In this document: piece by piece, positions 47,715 to 57,018 of the stretch
Position numbering within the stretch: position 1 is the stretch's first letter
How the letters are laid out: each line of letters begins with the position of its first letter
Assembly (NCBI GenBank): GCA_003970805.2
Contig: CP051152.1
Location: 1,364,001-1,428,000 of the forward strand
Length of the DNA: 64,000 nt
Direction: 5' to 3'
From: Undibacterium piscinae
GTDB lineage: Bacteria; Pseudomonadota; Gammaproteobacteria; Burkholderiales; Burkholderiaceae_D
Translations under genes and position numbers: made by a program
Notes under the pieces: generated by a model
The model's input: only the letters and a program-made list of their open reading frames with translations
Told to the model about the DNA's origin: nothing
Databases searched by the model: none

Positions 47715-49256
47715 TTATCGTCGCTTTTTCTCTTCGGCAATTTCGTCCTGATATTTTTCTTTTAACTCGCGTTCACGTGCGTCAATCACCGATAAGTCAA
47801 AATACTGGACATCAGGAGAACGGCGTGCGATATCGAGTTGCTGTAACGCGGCCATAAATGCTCCTTCTATCGCATACGCCTCGGCCAGCGCAATGTGTTG
47901 CAAGGCTTGCTTACCTTCTGCTTCATAGCATTTTGCAAGTAAATTTTGCAGACGGACATCGTGGCGGTATAGCGTCAGCTGGTCACGCAAAAATAAGCCG
48001 GCTTGCTCAGTACGACCGGCCGCAATTAAGGTTTCGCCATATTGGTAGACCAGCCCACGCGACAAGGGCAATTGCTGCAAAGCCAATTGCCCTTGCTGTA
48101 TCGCCCTGTCGTATTGTTTGGCCGCGACACTGATATCAATCGCCAGACTGGCGAAGGCGCTGCTTTGTTTTAAGATGGGCTTCTGTTTTGGCGACTGCTC
48201 CAACTGCCTGATTAGTTGCTCAAGCAGTTGTTGCGCCTTCAGATAGTCGTGCTGTTTGTAAGCGACAAATGCCAGACCATATTGAGCGCTCAGCATGCTT
48301 TCGACTTGGCCATTTTTTATCTGCGCCTCAAAAAAAGCCTTCGCATCCATCAAGCCCTGAGTAGTGCTGTCTTGCAATACGCGCACCCTGGCCCGCATCA
48401 AATAAAAATCGAGACCATCGACCCGCTGCCGGTAACGCTGATCCAGCATGCGTCCCTGAATGTCAGCCATACGCTCACTAGTCAATGGATGGCTGCGCAA
48501 ATAGGACGGTAAAGTATCGGTGTAATTACGACCGGCCCCCTGCAAACGGCCAAAAAAAGTGACCATCCCGGCAGTATCAAATCCGGCATCCTGCAAGATC
48601 TGAAAACCGACCCGGTCCGCTTCACGCTCGGCTTCGCGGGTAAAGTTGATCTGCCTTTGCAATGCAACGCCCTGCCCGCCCATGATCACCGCCATCGCCG
48701 CATCCGGACTGGAACGGGCGGCAAGCGCCCCTAACAACAAGGAAGCCAAAGGTATCAGCACATCTAATTTTTGACTGCCTATCATGCGTGCAATATGTCG
48801 TTGCGAGACATGACCAATTTCATGCCCCATGACCGAGGCCAGCTCAGACTCGCTCTGCGCCGATAAGATCAGGCCGGAATGAAAGCCTATGAACCCGCCC
48901 GGAAAAGCAAAGGCATTGAGCACAGGATCACGCACCGCAAAAAACTCAAATTCATAGTCGGTTTCTCCACGCGCATCCGGGCGCTTCTCCAGCATAGCTT
49001 GGCCAAGCCGGTTCAGGTATTCAGAAACCGGACCATCATCGATATAGCCAGAGTCACGGCGCACGCTGAGCATAATTTGCTCACCGATTTTACGCTCCAT
49101 CAAAGGCGACAAATCTCCGCGTGCGGTATCGCCCAAAGTTGGCAGATTTTGCGCATAGACGCGGTCCGTCAGCATGAGCGGCGACAACAACAACGCGGCC
49201 GATAGCATGACAGCAGGCAAGAATTTTGATTTTAAGGCAGGGAGTTTTGAATTCAC
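47715..49256 (-). CDS. M48 family metalloprotease, BepA/YfgC-like
   Basis: About 513 residues from GTG 49256 (NSKLPALKSKFLPAVMLSAA). Longer frames to 49361 overlap the moaC start and lack support. A signal peptide ends near DRVYAQ, the M48 zinc site is ASVMGHEIGHVSQRHIARM with downstream glutamate AEREADRVGF, and a TPR-rich C-terminal half follows. BepA-type proteases act in the periplasm on the quality control of outer-membrane protein assembly. It is divergent from moaC. Confidence 0.9.
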   Translation of the reverse strand: MNSKLPALKSKFLPAVMLSAALLLSPLMLTDRVYAQNLPTLGDTARGDLSPLMERKIGEQIMLSVRRDSGYIDDGPVSEYLNRLGQAMLEKRPDARGETDYEFEFFAVRDPVLNAFAFPGGFIGFHSGLILSAQSESELASVMGHEIGHVSQRHIARMIGSQKLDVLIPLASLLLGALAARSSPDAAMAVIMGGQGVALQRQINFTREAEREADRVGFQILQDAGFDTAGMVTFFGRLQGAGRNYTDTLPSYLRSHPLTSERMADIQGRMLDQRYRQRVDGLDFYLMRARVRVLQDSTTQGLMDAKAFFEAQIKNGQVESMLSAQYGLAFVAYKQHDYLKAQQLLEQLIRQLEQSPKQKPILKQSSAFASLAIDISVAAKQYDRAIQQGQLALQQLPLSRGLVYQYGETLIAAGRTEQAGLFLRDQLTLYRHDVRLQNLLAKCYEAEGKQALQHIALAEAYAIEGAFMAALQQLDIARRSPDVQYFDLSVIDARERELKEKYQDEIAEEKKRR

Positions 49257-49323
49257 AGTGCTATGATACCAACAAACGATCTTGGTTCCATTTTTCCTCG
49301 CAATTAGCGCTCTCTTCCTCCCC

Positions 49324-49882
49324 ATGACAAGCATAGCTGACAATACCGCAAACGATAGCAAACCCGCCGCAACAGATGCCGGGAATATTCAAGACAACTC
49401 CGGATTGACCCATTTTGACAGCACCGGTCAGGCGCACATGGTCGACGTAGCTGAAAAAACAAGATAGTCATCGTATTGCGGTTGCGGCCGGTTACATCAG
49501 AATGAAACCTGAGACCCTGGCAATCATAGAACACGGCACGGCAAAGAAAGGCGACGTACTTGGCATTGCCCGTATCGCCGCCATCATGGCCGCCAAACGT
49601 ACCAGCGATCTGATCCCTTTATGCCATCCACTGGCGCTCACCAGAGTGGCGGTAGATTTTAGCGTCGACGCTGCACAGTCAAAAGTAAATTGCCGGGCAC
49701 AGGTAGAAACACTGGGCAAGACCGGCGTGGAAATGGAAGCGCTGACCGCCGTTCAGGTCGGTTTGCTGACTATCTATGATATGTGCAAAGCGGTAGACCG
49801 CGGCATGGTGATGGCGGATATTCGCGTGCTAGAAAAGCACGGCGGAAAATCCGGCGACTGGGTCAGCATGATAGATGCGTGA
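49324..49882 (+). pseudogene. moaC: Cyclic pyranopterin monophosphate synthase MoaC, frameshifted
   Basis: ATG 49324 opens MTSIADN, then a linker and the MoaC start [19 protein letters not shown] run of six A (49454-49459) shifts the frame and stops at 49467. With five A it reads [18 protein letters not shown] and joins the intact remainder ([51 protein letters not shown]) to 49882. MoaC makes cyclic pyranopterin monophosphate in molybdenum cofactor synthesis. Length after correction is about 185 residues, longer than E. coli MoaC because of the N-terminal linker. Confidence 0.88.
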
Positions 49883-49992
49883 GGTTCGCCCACCTATCGC
49901 CCCCAAATCAATTTCGGGCGAAATAATACAAAAACAATACAAAAAATCTCAGCTATAGAGATTTAGTAAAACGAATAAAGATAGAGACAAGC

Positions 49993-52494
49993 ATGATAAA
50001 CACTCCAGGGTCTGCATCATTAGATGAAGAATCACGTCGACTTGATGCATGGTTTCTGATGCTGGGAAGCCTATCCGATTGCTTATGGCATACCAATGAT
50101 ATGGCGAGCATGCTGGAGAATTTTTGCCAGATATTGGTCAGCAAAGCCGCCTATCTGTCGGTTGAAATCAAACTAACGCAACAACAAGATAGCGAACGCT
50201 ACTACGCGGATGCAGGCCGGCCAGTGCCGGCCACGGCGCAGTCGGTTGAACTTCCGATTCAAGTCGCCGGCCTTTGCATCGGGTCCTTAAGACTCCATGC
50301 CGAGTTTAATCTCAATACCGACAGTGAGGCTTACTTGCTGCTGATGCGCTTAAGCAATGAACTGGGCAAGGCGATCGAAGCGCGCACGGAAACACAGCAC
50401 CAAGCGATCTCTCCGGTAAATTTACAATCGAGACTGGAGATACTGGCATTGGCGGTAGAGCAAAGCCCTTTTTCCATCGTGATTACCGATGCGCAAGGGC
50501 AACTCGAATATTGCAATGCGAACTTTACCGCCATGTCAGGCTTTCAGCTTGAAGACAAACTGCAGGTGCCGGTACTGTGGAGCGCAAATGATGGTTTGGA
50601 CGAAACCCGCAGGGCGCAGTTTTGCGCCTTAAGGGATGGCGAGCATTGGCAAGGCGAGATTCTCAGCCGCCGCAAAGATAACTCCCTATGCTGGGAACGG
50701 CAAATTGTCTCCCCCCTGTGTGATGCAGACGGTCATGTGACGCATCTGGTCGCGGTAAAAAAGGATATCAGCGTCAGCAAGCATCAACTTAAGGAAGTCG
50801 AGCAAGCCCTGCTGTTGCGCGAACAGGCACTGGTATCAAGCAGCAATGGCATCATGATTACCCGCAGTGACGAAAGTGACCACTCTATCGTCTACGTTAA
50901 CCCTGCTTTTGTGCGGATCACCGGATATAGCGCAGAAGAAGCGATAGGCCGTGAAGGTCGCTTTTTGGTTCGCGATGATCTAGCGCAACCCGGCTTGGCC
51001 GAGATCCGTGCCGCATTGAGGGAGCGGCGCGCAGGACAGGCACTATTGCGCAACTATCGTAAAGATGGTTCGCAATTCTGGAATGAACTCCACATTTCAC
51101 CGGTAAAAGATGCCAGCGGTGCCATTACCACTCATTTCGTCAGCGTGATCAATGATGTCAGCGAACGCGTCAATTATCAAAAAGCGCTGGAATATCAAGC
51201 CACACACGACAGCCTCACCGGCCTGGCCAACCGCAATTTACTCAACGATAGAATTACCCAGGCAATTGCCTGGGCCAAGCGCCAGGAACTAACCGTCGCA
51301 CTGCTATTGCTCGATCTGGATCATTTCAAGCTCATTAATGATGGCTCCGGCCATGGTAACGGTGATATTGTCCTACAGGAAGTGGCGCGACGCTTATCCC
51401 TGTGTGTCAGGGAAACCGATACGGTATCGCGGCTGGGCGGAGATGAGTTTGTCATCGTCCTCACTGACTTGCCCGACACCGATGATGCCAGCGTTATCGC
51501 AGAAAAAGTATTAAACGCCCTATCCAAGCCGTTTGAAGTGGAGGGGCACCATATGTTCGTCACCGCCAGCATAGGTATTTCCCTTTACCCGCGTGACGGG
51601 GAAAACGGTGAGACCTTATTGCGCTATGCGGATATCGCTATGTATAGGGTGAAGGAACATGGTCGTAACAGCGTACGCCAATTCATCCCGGAAATGGGGG
51701 CAACCGCCATCAGCCGGCTCAATATGGAGGGTGCATTAAGACGCGGTCTGGAACGTGGTGAATTCGCCCTGCATTATCAGCCGAAAATAGACCTCAGGTC
51801 GAACAAGATCGTCGGAGCTGAAGCCCTGATCAGGTGGCATCATCCGCAGATAGGTTTGATTCACCCTATAGAATTCATTTCACTAGCGGAACAAACTGGC
51901 TTTATTCTTCTCTTGGGAGAATGGGTGCTAACAGAAGCTTGCCGTCAGCAGATGGCTTGGCAACAACAAGGCCTGCCATCTTTAAAGGTCGCCATCAATA
52001 TGTCATCAAGGCAATTCCGGCAGGAAGATCTGTCCGAGAGAATCGCTGCAATTTTCGCCGGCACCGGCGCAGACCCTCGCAATTTCATTCTTGAATTAAC
52101 CGAGAGCATGGTGATGCAGGATGTGGACAGCACCCTGATCACCTTGCGCGCCCTGAAAAACCTTGGTGTGGCGATCTCTCTTGATGACTTTGGCACTGGC
52201 TACTCTAGCTTGTCTTACCTGAGAAAATTCCCTATCGATGAATTAAAGATAGATAAATCTTTCATTAACGATATTCATGAAAACCCGGACGACGCCGCCA
52301 TCGCCAGCGCCATCATTGCCATGGCCCTGAGTCTAGGCTTGCAAGTGGTCGCCGAGGGCGTGGAACGCAAAGAACAGGCAGATCTATTGATAGGCATGAG
52401 ATGTAACCAGGTACAGGGTTACTACTTCGGACGCCCGATGGAGGCTGCCAGTTTCGCCAAGGCCGTGAGCGCGCAGCAAGATGCGATGTCATGA
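49993..52494 (+). CDS. PAS-GGDEF-EAL cyclic-di-GMP protein
   Basis: 833 residues: an N-terminal sensor-like region (about 1-145, possibly GAF-like), two PAS domains (about 150-265 and 280-400, with PAC ends GHVTHLVAVKKDISVSKHQ and GAITTHFVSVINDVSERV), a GGDEF domain near 410-565 and an EAL domain near 580-825. The GGDEF active site is intact (SRLGGDEFVIVL) and has an inhibitory-site RETD five residues before it. The EAL motif and DDFGTGYSSLSYL are intact. It may therefore both make and break cyclic-di-GMP. No membrane segment is visible. Confidence 0.92.
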   Translation: MINTPGSASLDEESRRLDAWFLMLGSLSDCLWHTNDMASMLENFCQILVSKAAYLSVEIKLTQQQDSERYYADAGRPVPATAQSVELPIQVAGLCIGSLRLHAEFNLNTDSEAYLLLMRLSNELGKAIEARTETQHQAISPVNLQSRLEILALAVEQSPFSIVITDAQGQLEYCNANFTAMSGFQLEDKLQVPVLWSANDGLDETRRAQFCALRDGEHWQGEILSRRKDNSLCWERQIVSPLCDADGHVTHLVAVKKDISVSKHQLKEVEQALLLREQALVSSSNGIMITRSDESDHSIVYVNPAFVRITGYSAEEAIGREGRFLVRDDLAQPGLAEIRAALRERRAGQALLRNYRKDGSQFWNELHISPVKDASGAITTHFVSVINDVSERVNYQKALEYQATHDSLTGLANRNLLNDRITQAIAWAKRQELTVALLLLDLDHFKLINDGSGHGNGDIVLQEVARRLSLCVRETDTVSRLGGDEFVIVLTDLPDTDDASVIAEKVLNALSKPFEVEGHHMFVTASIGISLYPRDGENGETLLRYADIAMYRVKEHGRNSVRQFIPEMGATAISRLNMEGALRRGLERGEFALHYQPKIDLRSNKIVGAEALIRWHHPQIGLIHPIEFISLAEQTGFILLLGEWVLTEACRQQMAWQQQGLPSLKVAINMSSRQFRQEDLSERIAAIFAGTGADPRNFILELTESMVMQDVDSTLITLRALKNLGVAISLDDFGTGYSSLSYLRKFPIDELKIDKSFINDIHENPDDAAIASAIIAMALSLGLQVVAEGVERKEQADLLIGMRCNQVQGYYFGRPMEAASFAKAVSAQQDAMS

Positions 52495-52715
52495 GTAAAT
52501 TGCGCTTGAATAGCGTGACAACTACGCAGTTGTCATCCTTATTGACTTTATCAACGCTAGAAAAATCGAGCGCGCTTGGCGACTCTAGCATTTATCACGT
52601 ATTGCATGAAGGAAAGGAAAAAGTCAACATATCACTGCCTGACGGAAAGGCAGTGGTCATAGAGTTGGAAGTCGAGGAACAAATAATGCGTCGAAAAGTC
52701 GATATAAAAAAATAG
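52491..52715 (+). CDS. Small protein of unknown function, overlapping the GGDEF-EAL gene
   Basis: 74 residues, starting at the ATGA overlap with the previous stop. Sequence TTQLSSLLTLSTLEKSSALGDSS is followed by YHVLHEGKEKVNISLPDGKAVVIELEVEEQIMRRKVDIKK, a short beta-type, charged C-terminal half. I do not recognise a family. The overlap and protein-like composition suggest a real, translationally coupled gene, perhaps a partner of the cyclic-di-GMP protein, but that is inference. Confidence 0.55.
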   Translation: MSKLRLNSVTTTQLSSLLTLSTLEKSSALGDSSIYHVLHEGKEKVNISLPDGKAVVIELEVEEQIMRRKVDIKK

Positions 52716-52807
52716 CCCATATCGAATAGCTTACCGAAATACCCTTATATCGCCGTTTCCGCTAGATTTTTTTCTAACGGAAACCTCACATAATAAAGTA
52801 ATTATCC

Positions 52808-54521
52808 CTATTCAGAATCTCGCTTAGGAATATGTAAAAACACCGCACGATACCGCTCATCAAGTAAGGACTGCGCCTTCCAATAATCGAAATATTGGCC
52901 ATAAGCAAAAGGATGCAAGCGCTGCAAGGTCAGCATTACTTCACCAGCCTTCGCTGGCGCTCCATTTAACGTATAGACTTCCGCAAGTTTATTGAGTGCA
53001 TGCACATATCCAAACCGGGAGGTAGTTGACGCTACGAAATCAATTTCCCGCTCATCCATTCCCTCGCGAGGAAACAGTTTTGTTAGTTTAAAATAATTAT
53101 AGTAATCAGAGAATACGGTTAGCCGTGGCTTGGCCAACAACTCCTTTTCAATAAGACTATTTTGCGCTCCTGGGGCGACATTCAATATCCGGTAACCAAA
53201 TACGACCCGTTGAAAATCCACGGTTAACCACAACAACAAAGCAAATCCCAGCATAAAACAAAAAAGCCAGCGCAGCCTGAGGAACAGGAACATCATCAGA
53301 TGGATAACGCGTCTGATGAACCATACCGATTAACAGCGAAAATGGAATTAATACAAACGCATACCACATCGGATATTCAACCATACTGTGCACAAATATA
53401 GCAATAAAGCACAAACTGGCAAATTGCACAGCCCGTGTAGCTTTTACTAGTACGCAGGTTTGTAGCAACCACCATGCTAATACACATAAAATTATTACAG
53501 CTGCGGGAAAACCCAGCTCAGCCGCTAGATTCAAAACCAGGTTATGCGAATGCTCTGCATAAATCGTCGCAGGAAAACTTCCAGCAATTTTTACCTGCTC
53601 AGCACCAAAACCGAACCAGCCAACCCCCAACCAAGGATGCTGCAACGCCATATGCCAAGCTTGTTGCATGAGAGCTAATCGCTCTGAACGCCCGCCTATA
53701 TGCTCCTGCACTGAACCGCTAAAAAAACCTAAGTATCTGCTAATGGTAGGTAAAGCGATCACCATAAGCAAATAAGCAATCAATAAAAGCACCAACAAAT
53801 ACCTATTGATTGACTTTGAATCAGCTCGCCTTGGAAAGCAAAACATCACAAACAACGGTAAGATGATCCAACCAATTCGCGATTGTGTAAGAGTAATCCC
53901 CCAAAGCAGAACCAAAGCCAACAATACAGAAGTCCAACGATCTAAGCGGCTGGACTGATATAGCCACCATATTGATGCTAACCCCAAACACAATAGCAAA
54001 GCCAATTGATTCGGTTGCGCGACATTGGCATAAGGCCTCAATGCTTGAGCATTTCTTTCAATAAACATAATGAAAGGCGTAGCATTCACACCCGTAATTT
54101 GAATGCCTTGCATGATGACGGACAGTAATGACGCCAGCAGATGAACGCTGGCCATCATCAGACAAATTTTTTCTTTTCCGTTTGGAAGCGAGCTCAAGTT
54201 CGCGCCGATAAGCATCGCGGCACTGGCAAGCAGCAGATACAGGATAGGCAGAGCTACGCGATCAAATTGCACAACACCCAGAAGTAGCTGAACAAACACC
54301 ACTATTATTATCGCCAAAGGCAATAAGGCAATTTTTGGCAACTGTAGAGTGGGCTTTAGGTTTGCGGCAAAGAGGCTAATCACCAACAGTACGCCAAGCG
54401 CCACCAGAGCATCATTATAATAAGTACTTAACGGACGTACATGATAAGGGAGTATGAACGAGGCAAAAAGCAGCGCGCCGAAAATACCCAATGCGGCATT
54501 AAATTGTTTATTAGAAAGCAT
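52808..54521 (-). pseudogene. pglL: PglL-type O-oligosaccharyltransferase/O-antigen ligase, frameshifted
   Basis: From 54521 the first frame has about a dozen membrane helices and the Wzy_C ligase region (SRIGWIILPLFVMFCF, HPWLGVGWFGFGAEQV, YAEHSHNLVLNLAAELG, FIAIFVHSMVEYPMWYA). A run of six A at 53260-53265 shifts the frame. With five it reads AALAFCFMLGFALLLWLTVDF and continues through VVFGYRILNVAPGAQNS to 52808, giving about 570 residues. PglL enzymes move lipid-linked glycans onto pilin or other proteins in the periplasm. It is downstream of the pilin and its accessory gene, so pilin is the likely acceptor. Confidence 0.82.
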
Positions 54522-54656
54522 TGTATTTTTTCATGTATTTTTATTATTTCATTTTATCCGACAACATAGATGTCCAGAGTAAAAAAGCTACCATGATAGA
54601 GCTATGTAGTACATCGGCTAGCGCCGCTGTCGGGCGCTCAAAGCGAATGCCATCAA

Positions 54657-55433
54657 TTACTGAGTCAAAAATCCATCTACGGGAAGATACCCAAGCACCT
54701 CTCCACTCTTGGCATCAACCAAGATCGACCAATTTTCTTGCCTTCCAGTTAATGGCAAAAATCTCAGCTCATCGGGTAAGCGGTTTATCTTCTTTAGCTC
54801 TTGGCTTATCTCGCCGACTCGTTTGGGATAAGCCAAATACATACTGGACAATGGTCGTGCTTTACTCAACACATCCGGAATAGACAAGGAATAAGCTTGC
54901 CAGAATGAAGGCCGGACACCGATATCGACGCCCTGCATACCAAGCTCTATCGCATCGAATTGTTCATCCGCATTTTTGGGTTTGCGAGTGCCTAGCAGTT
55001 TTGGTCCGGATAAGGATAGTTGCCGTAACTCGGGGAGTGCAATAGGTAACTCCTGCTTTCTCACATCAAGATCACTAATGATGCGAAAGCGGTCAACCTC
55101 AAATACCATGGCTACCGGGCGGGCCTGAAAAACAATATGAAGGCCGTAGGCTAAACCGATTATTTGCAGTACGCCGATTACGCACAAATCACGAACTAAA
55201 GCTATTTTAGCTTTACGAACATCAAATATTATAAAAGTTAATAACGGTCCGAGGACAAGATCAACCGTCAAAACAATAAGAAAAAGGCTTTGACCTCCGG
55301 CAAGCACACGATAGGGCCAAGGATACCAAAGTCCAAACACCAATGCAGCACTTAGTAAGGCAATGCATGTCGAGATTCCAATATGCAGAAAAAAGGCCTT
55401 CCAGCGGCTAGATAATTGTAAAGCGGTGACCAT
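54657..55433 (-). CDS. TfpX/TfpZ-type type IV pilin accessory protein
   Basis: 258 residues from ATG 55433 (VTALQLSSRWKAFFLHIGIS); a 30-residue upstream extension is unlikely. It has about four membrane helices (LLSAALVFGLWYPWPYRVLAGG, LTVDLVLGPLLTFIIFDVRKAK) and a periplasmic C-terminal domain ending LVDAKSGEVLGYLPVDGF. This layout matches TfpZ/TfpX accessory proteins, which are needed for assembly of particular type IVa pilins. It lies between pilA and pglL. A strong terminator separates it from pilA. Confidence 0.85.
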   Translation of the reverse strand: MVTALQLSSRWKAFFLHIGISTCIALLSAALVFGLWYPWPYRVLAGGQSLFLIVLTVDLVLGPLLTFIIFDVRKAKIALVRDLCVIGVLQIIGLAYGLHIVFQARPVAMVFEVDRFRIISDLDVRKQELPIALPELRQLSLSGPKLLGTRKPKNADEQFDAIELGMQGVDIGVRPSFWQAYSLSIPDVLSKARPLSSMYLAYPKRVGEISQELKKINRLPDELRFLPLTGRQENWSILVDAKSGEVLGYLPVDGFLTQ

Positions 55434-55597
55434 ATTACGAGTGCACTCCAGATCTAACGATACAAATGAAACAATCAATTTTATAGAAGATAGATATTTA
55501 CTATGCAATATCCAAATAATCACTAAAAGACAAAGTCAACATATTCCTGATTAGCCTCAATCGACGTATCAATAAATGACATTAACAGCCTTAGGTA

Positions 55598-55629
55598 AAA
55601 AAATAGACCGCCGTGGCGGTCTATTTTTT
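55598..55629 (-). terminator. Strong bidirectional terminator after pilA
   Basis: AAAAAATAGACCGCC and GGCGGTCTATTTTTT pair around a 2-base loop, 45 bases past the pilA stop. It should make pilA largely monocistronic. Confidence 0.93.
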
Positions 55630-55673
55630 CTCAGAAGTGAACTCGTCACATTCTTTTCAACTACTAAGTAAAA

Positions 55674-56153
55674 TTAGCCGCGGCAAGATGCTGGCAGCAA
55701 TGTCTTATCAATGCTAGTACCAGTACCACCACACAACCAGGAAGAAATAGCATCACCAACAGCTGCAGCTGCAGCTGCGCCCTTCATAGGAATCATAGTA
55801 ACAAACTTACCGTCTGCACGTGCATCGTTAAACGCTGTTGTAGCCTTTACCGTAATAACGCCAGCAGCAGTAGTAGCGATGGAATCAACATACTTAGTAC
55901 CACTACCCGTTGCAACTTCACAACCCCAAGCATTTGCAGCAGGCAATGAAGATGCAGTTTGATAGGCTTCTGTAATTGCAGTACGGCAAGCGGAACCAGC
56001 CAATACAACTTCAGACATTTTTGCACGCAGTGTGTAATCTTTGTATGCTGGCAATGCGACCGCAGCCAAAATACCGATAATCGCAACAACGATCATCAAT
56101 TCAATCAGGGTAAAACCGCTTTGTACTTTTTTCGAGATTTTCAGGGATTTCAT
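55674..56153 (-). CDS. pilA: Type IV major pilin PilA
   Basis: 159 residues. The short leader ends at SG, then the processed N-terminus [20 protein letters not shown] with the conserved Glu5, as in type IVa prepilins. Four cysteines are visible: CRTAI, WGCEVA, and SWLCGG with SCRG at the end, the last two spanning the usual disulfide loop. AGGAG precedes the ATG by about 8 bases. A sigma-54 promoter lies 46-61 bases upstream, and a strong terminator follows, so it is a highly regulated single-gene unit. Confidence 0.95.
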   Translation of the reverse strand: MKSLKISKKVQSGFTLIELMIVVAIIGILAAVALPAYKDYTLRAKMSEVVLAGSACRTAITEAYQTASSLPAANAWGCEVATGSGTKYVDSIATTAAGVITVKATTAFNDARADGKFVTMIPMKGAAAAAAVGDAISSWLCGGTGTSIDKTLLPASCRG

Positions 56154-56198
56154 TTAAGGCTCCTAGCAATAAATTAATGGGAAACGCATATTCCTCTT

Positions 56199-56214
56199 AG
56201 CAAGGGTCGTGCCA
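56199..56214 (-). promoter_or_regulatory. Sigma-54 (RpoN) promoter of pilA
   Basis: On the minus strand TGGCACG and TTGCT are separated by 4 bases, matching the -24/-12 consensus TGGCACG-N4-TTGCW perfectly. Transcription would begin about 35-40 bases before the pilA ATG. This suggests PilS/PilR-type control. Confidence 0.92.
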
Positions 56215-56340
56215 AGTGAATTATTCTTCGATTTATGAGGCATTTGCAGGCGATTTAAATTTACAAACAACTTTTTCCGGCTTTTTTGTGACGAAATTTG
56301 TCAAGTGAAAATCATTGGACAAAAAATTGTCAATCACAAT

Positions 56341-56967
56341 TCACTTACTCAACAAGAACTGCATTTTCGTTCCGGATAAATCAATCATATCCTTGTCACA
56401 TAATCTTTGTACTTTGCCATTCATCGATTGATCGTTGACACGTGCAAAAAAATTACCCTCAATATGTTTGAGTAAATAAATTTGCTGCTCACGGACAATA
56501 GAAACAACCAATTTTCCAGGGCTGCCTAAGGTCGTAACAGGCTTACTCAAAACAAGTTCCTTGTTCGCATTACTTCCGTTAAGAATCTTAACTCTCGCGG
56601 GCAATTCGGAAACTATTGATTTACCATCGACTAACTCCGGAGAGCCAGAAGAAGCCGGGAGTTCCGCTACATGAGCATCGTCCGTCGCTTGGTACCGGAG
56701 CCTGTATTTACCAATTTCAAAGACATCGCCATGCTGCAGCAAATGCTTGGTAATCGGCTGTCCGTTGACTAGGGTGCCGTTGGTACTACCCAAATCAAGG
56801 ACGAACACGCCGATAGAGCTTGTATCTATTGCGGCATGCTGGCCGCTGACAGTTAACTGATCCAGCACCAAATCATTATTTGGGCGGCGACCGATAGTCA
56901 GCCTTGGCTTCAGTAAGCTTATCTCTTGTTGCACCACACCATTTAATGTGACGATGACTTTCGCCAT
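56341..56967 (-). CDS. FHA-domain protein
   Basis: 208 residues with an N-terminal FHA domain (about 20-95; RLTIGRRPNNDLVLDQLTVSGQHAAI, DLGSTNGTLVNGQPI) that binds phosphothreonine peptides. The C-terminal half (about 110-208) has a second, degenerate FHA-like pattern (ELVLSKPVTTLGSPGKLVVSIV). There is no membrane segment. It starts 51 bases after the PP2C gene on the same strand, so the phosphatase and phospho-reader are likely co-expressed. No Ser/Thr kinase is in the window. Confidence 0.85.
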   Translation of the reverse strand: MAKVIVTLNGVVQQEISLLKPRLTIGRRPNNDLVLDQLTVSGQHAAIDTSSIGVFVLDLGSTNGTLVNGQPITKHLLQHGDVFEIGKYRLRYQATDDAHVAELPASSGSPELVDGKSIVSELPARVKILNGSNANKELVLSKPVTTLGSPGKLVVSIVREQQIYLLKHIEGNFFARVNDQSMNGKVQRLCDKDMIDLSGTKMQFLLSK

Positions 56968-57018
56968 AATGTTCTCAAGGAATTGTTAAGTGTTCGTCAA
57001 ATAAAATACGTTTTTGCA

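Noticed and set aside
49256..49361. N-terminal extension of the M48 protease
   Set aside because: It would overlap the moaC start and adds a non-signal-like region; GTG 49256 directly precedes a good signal peptide.
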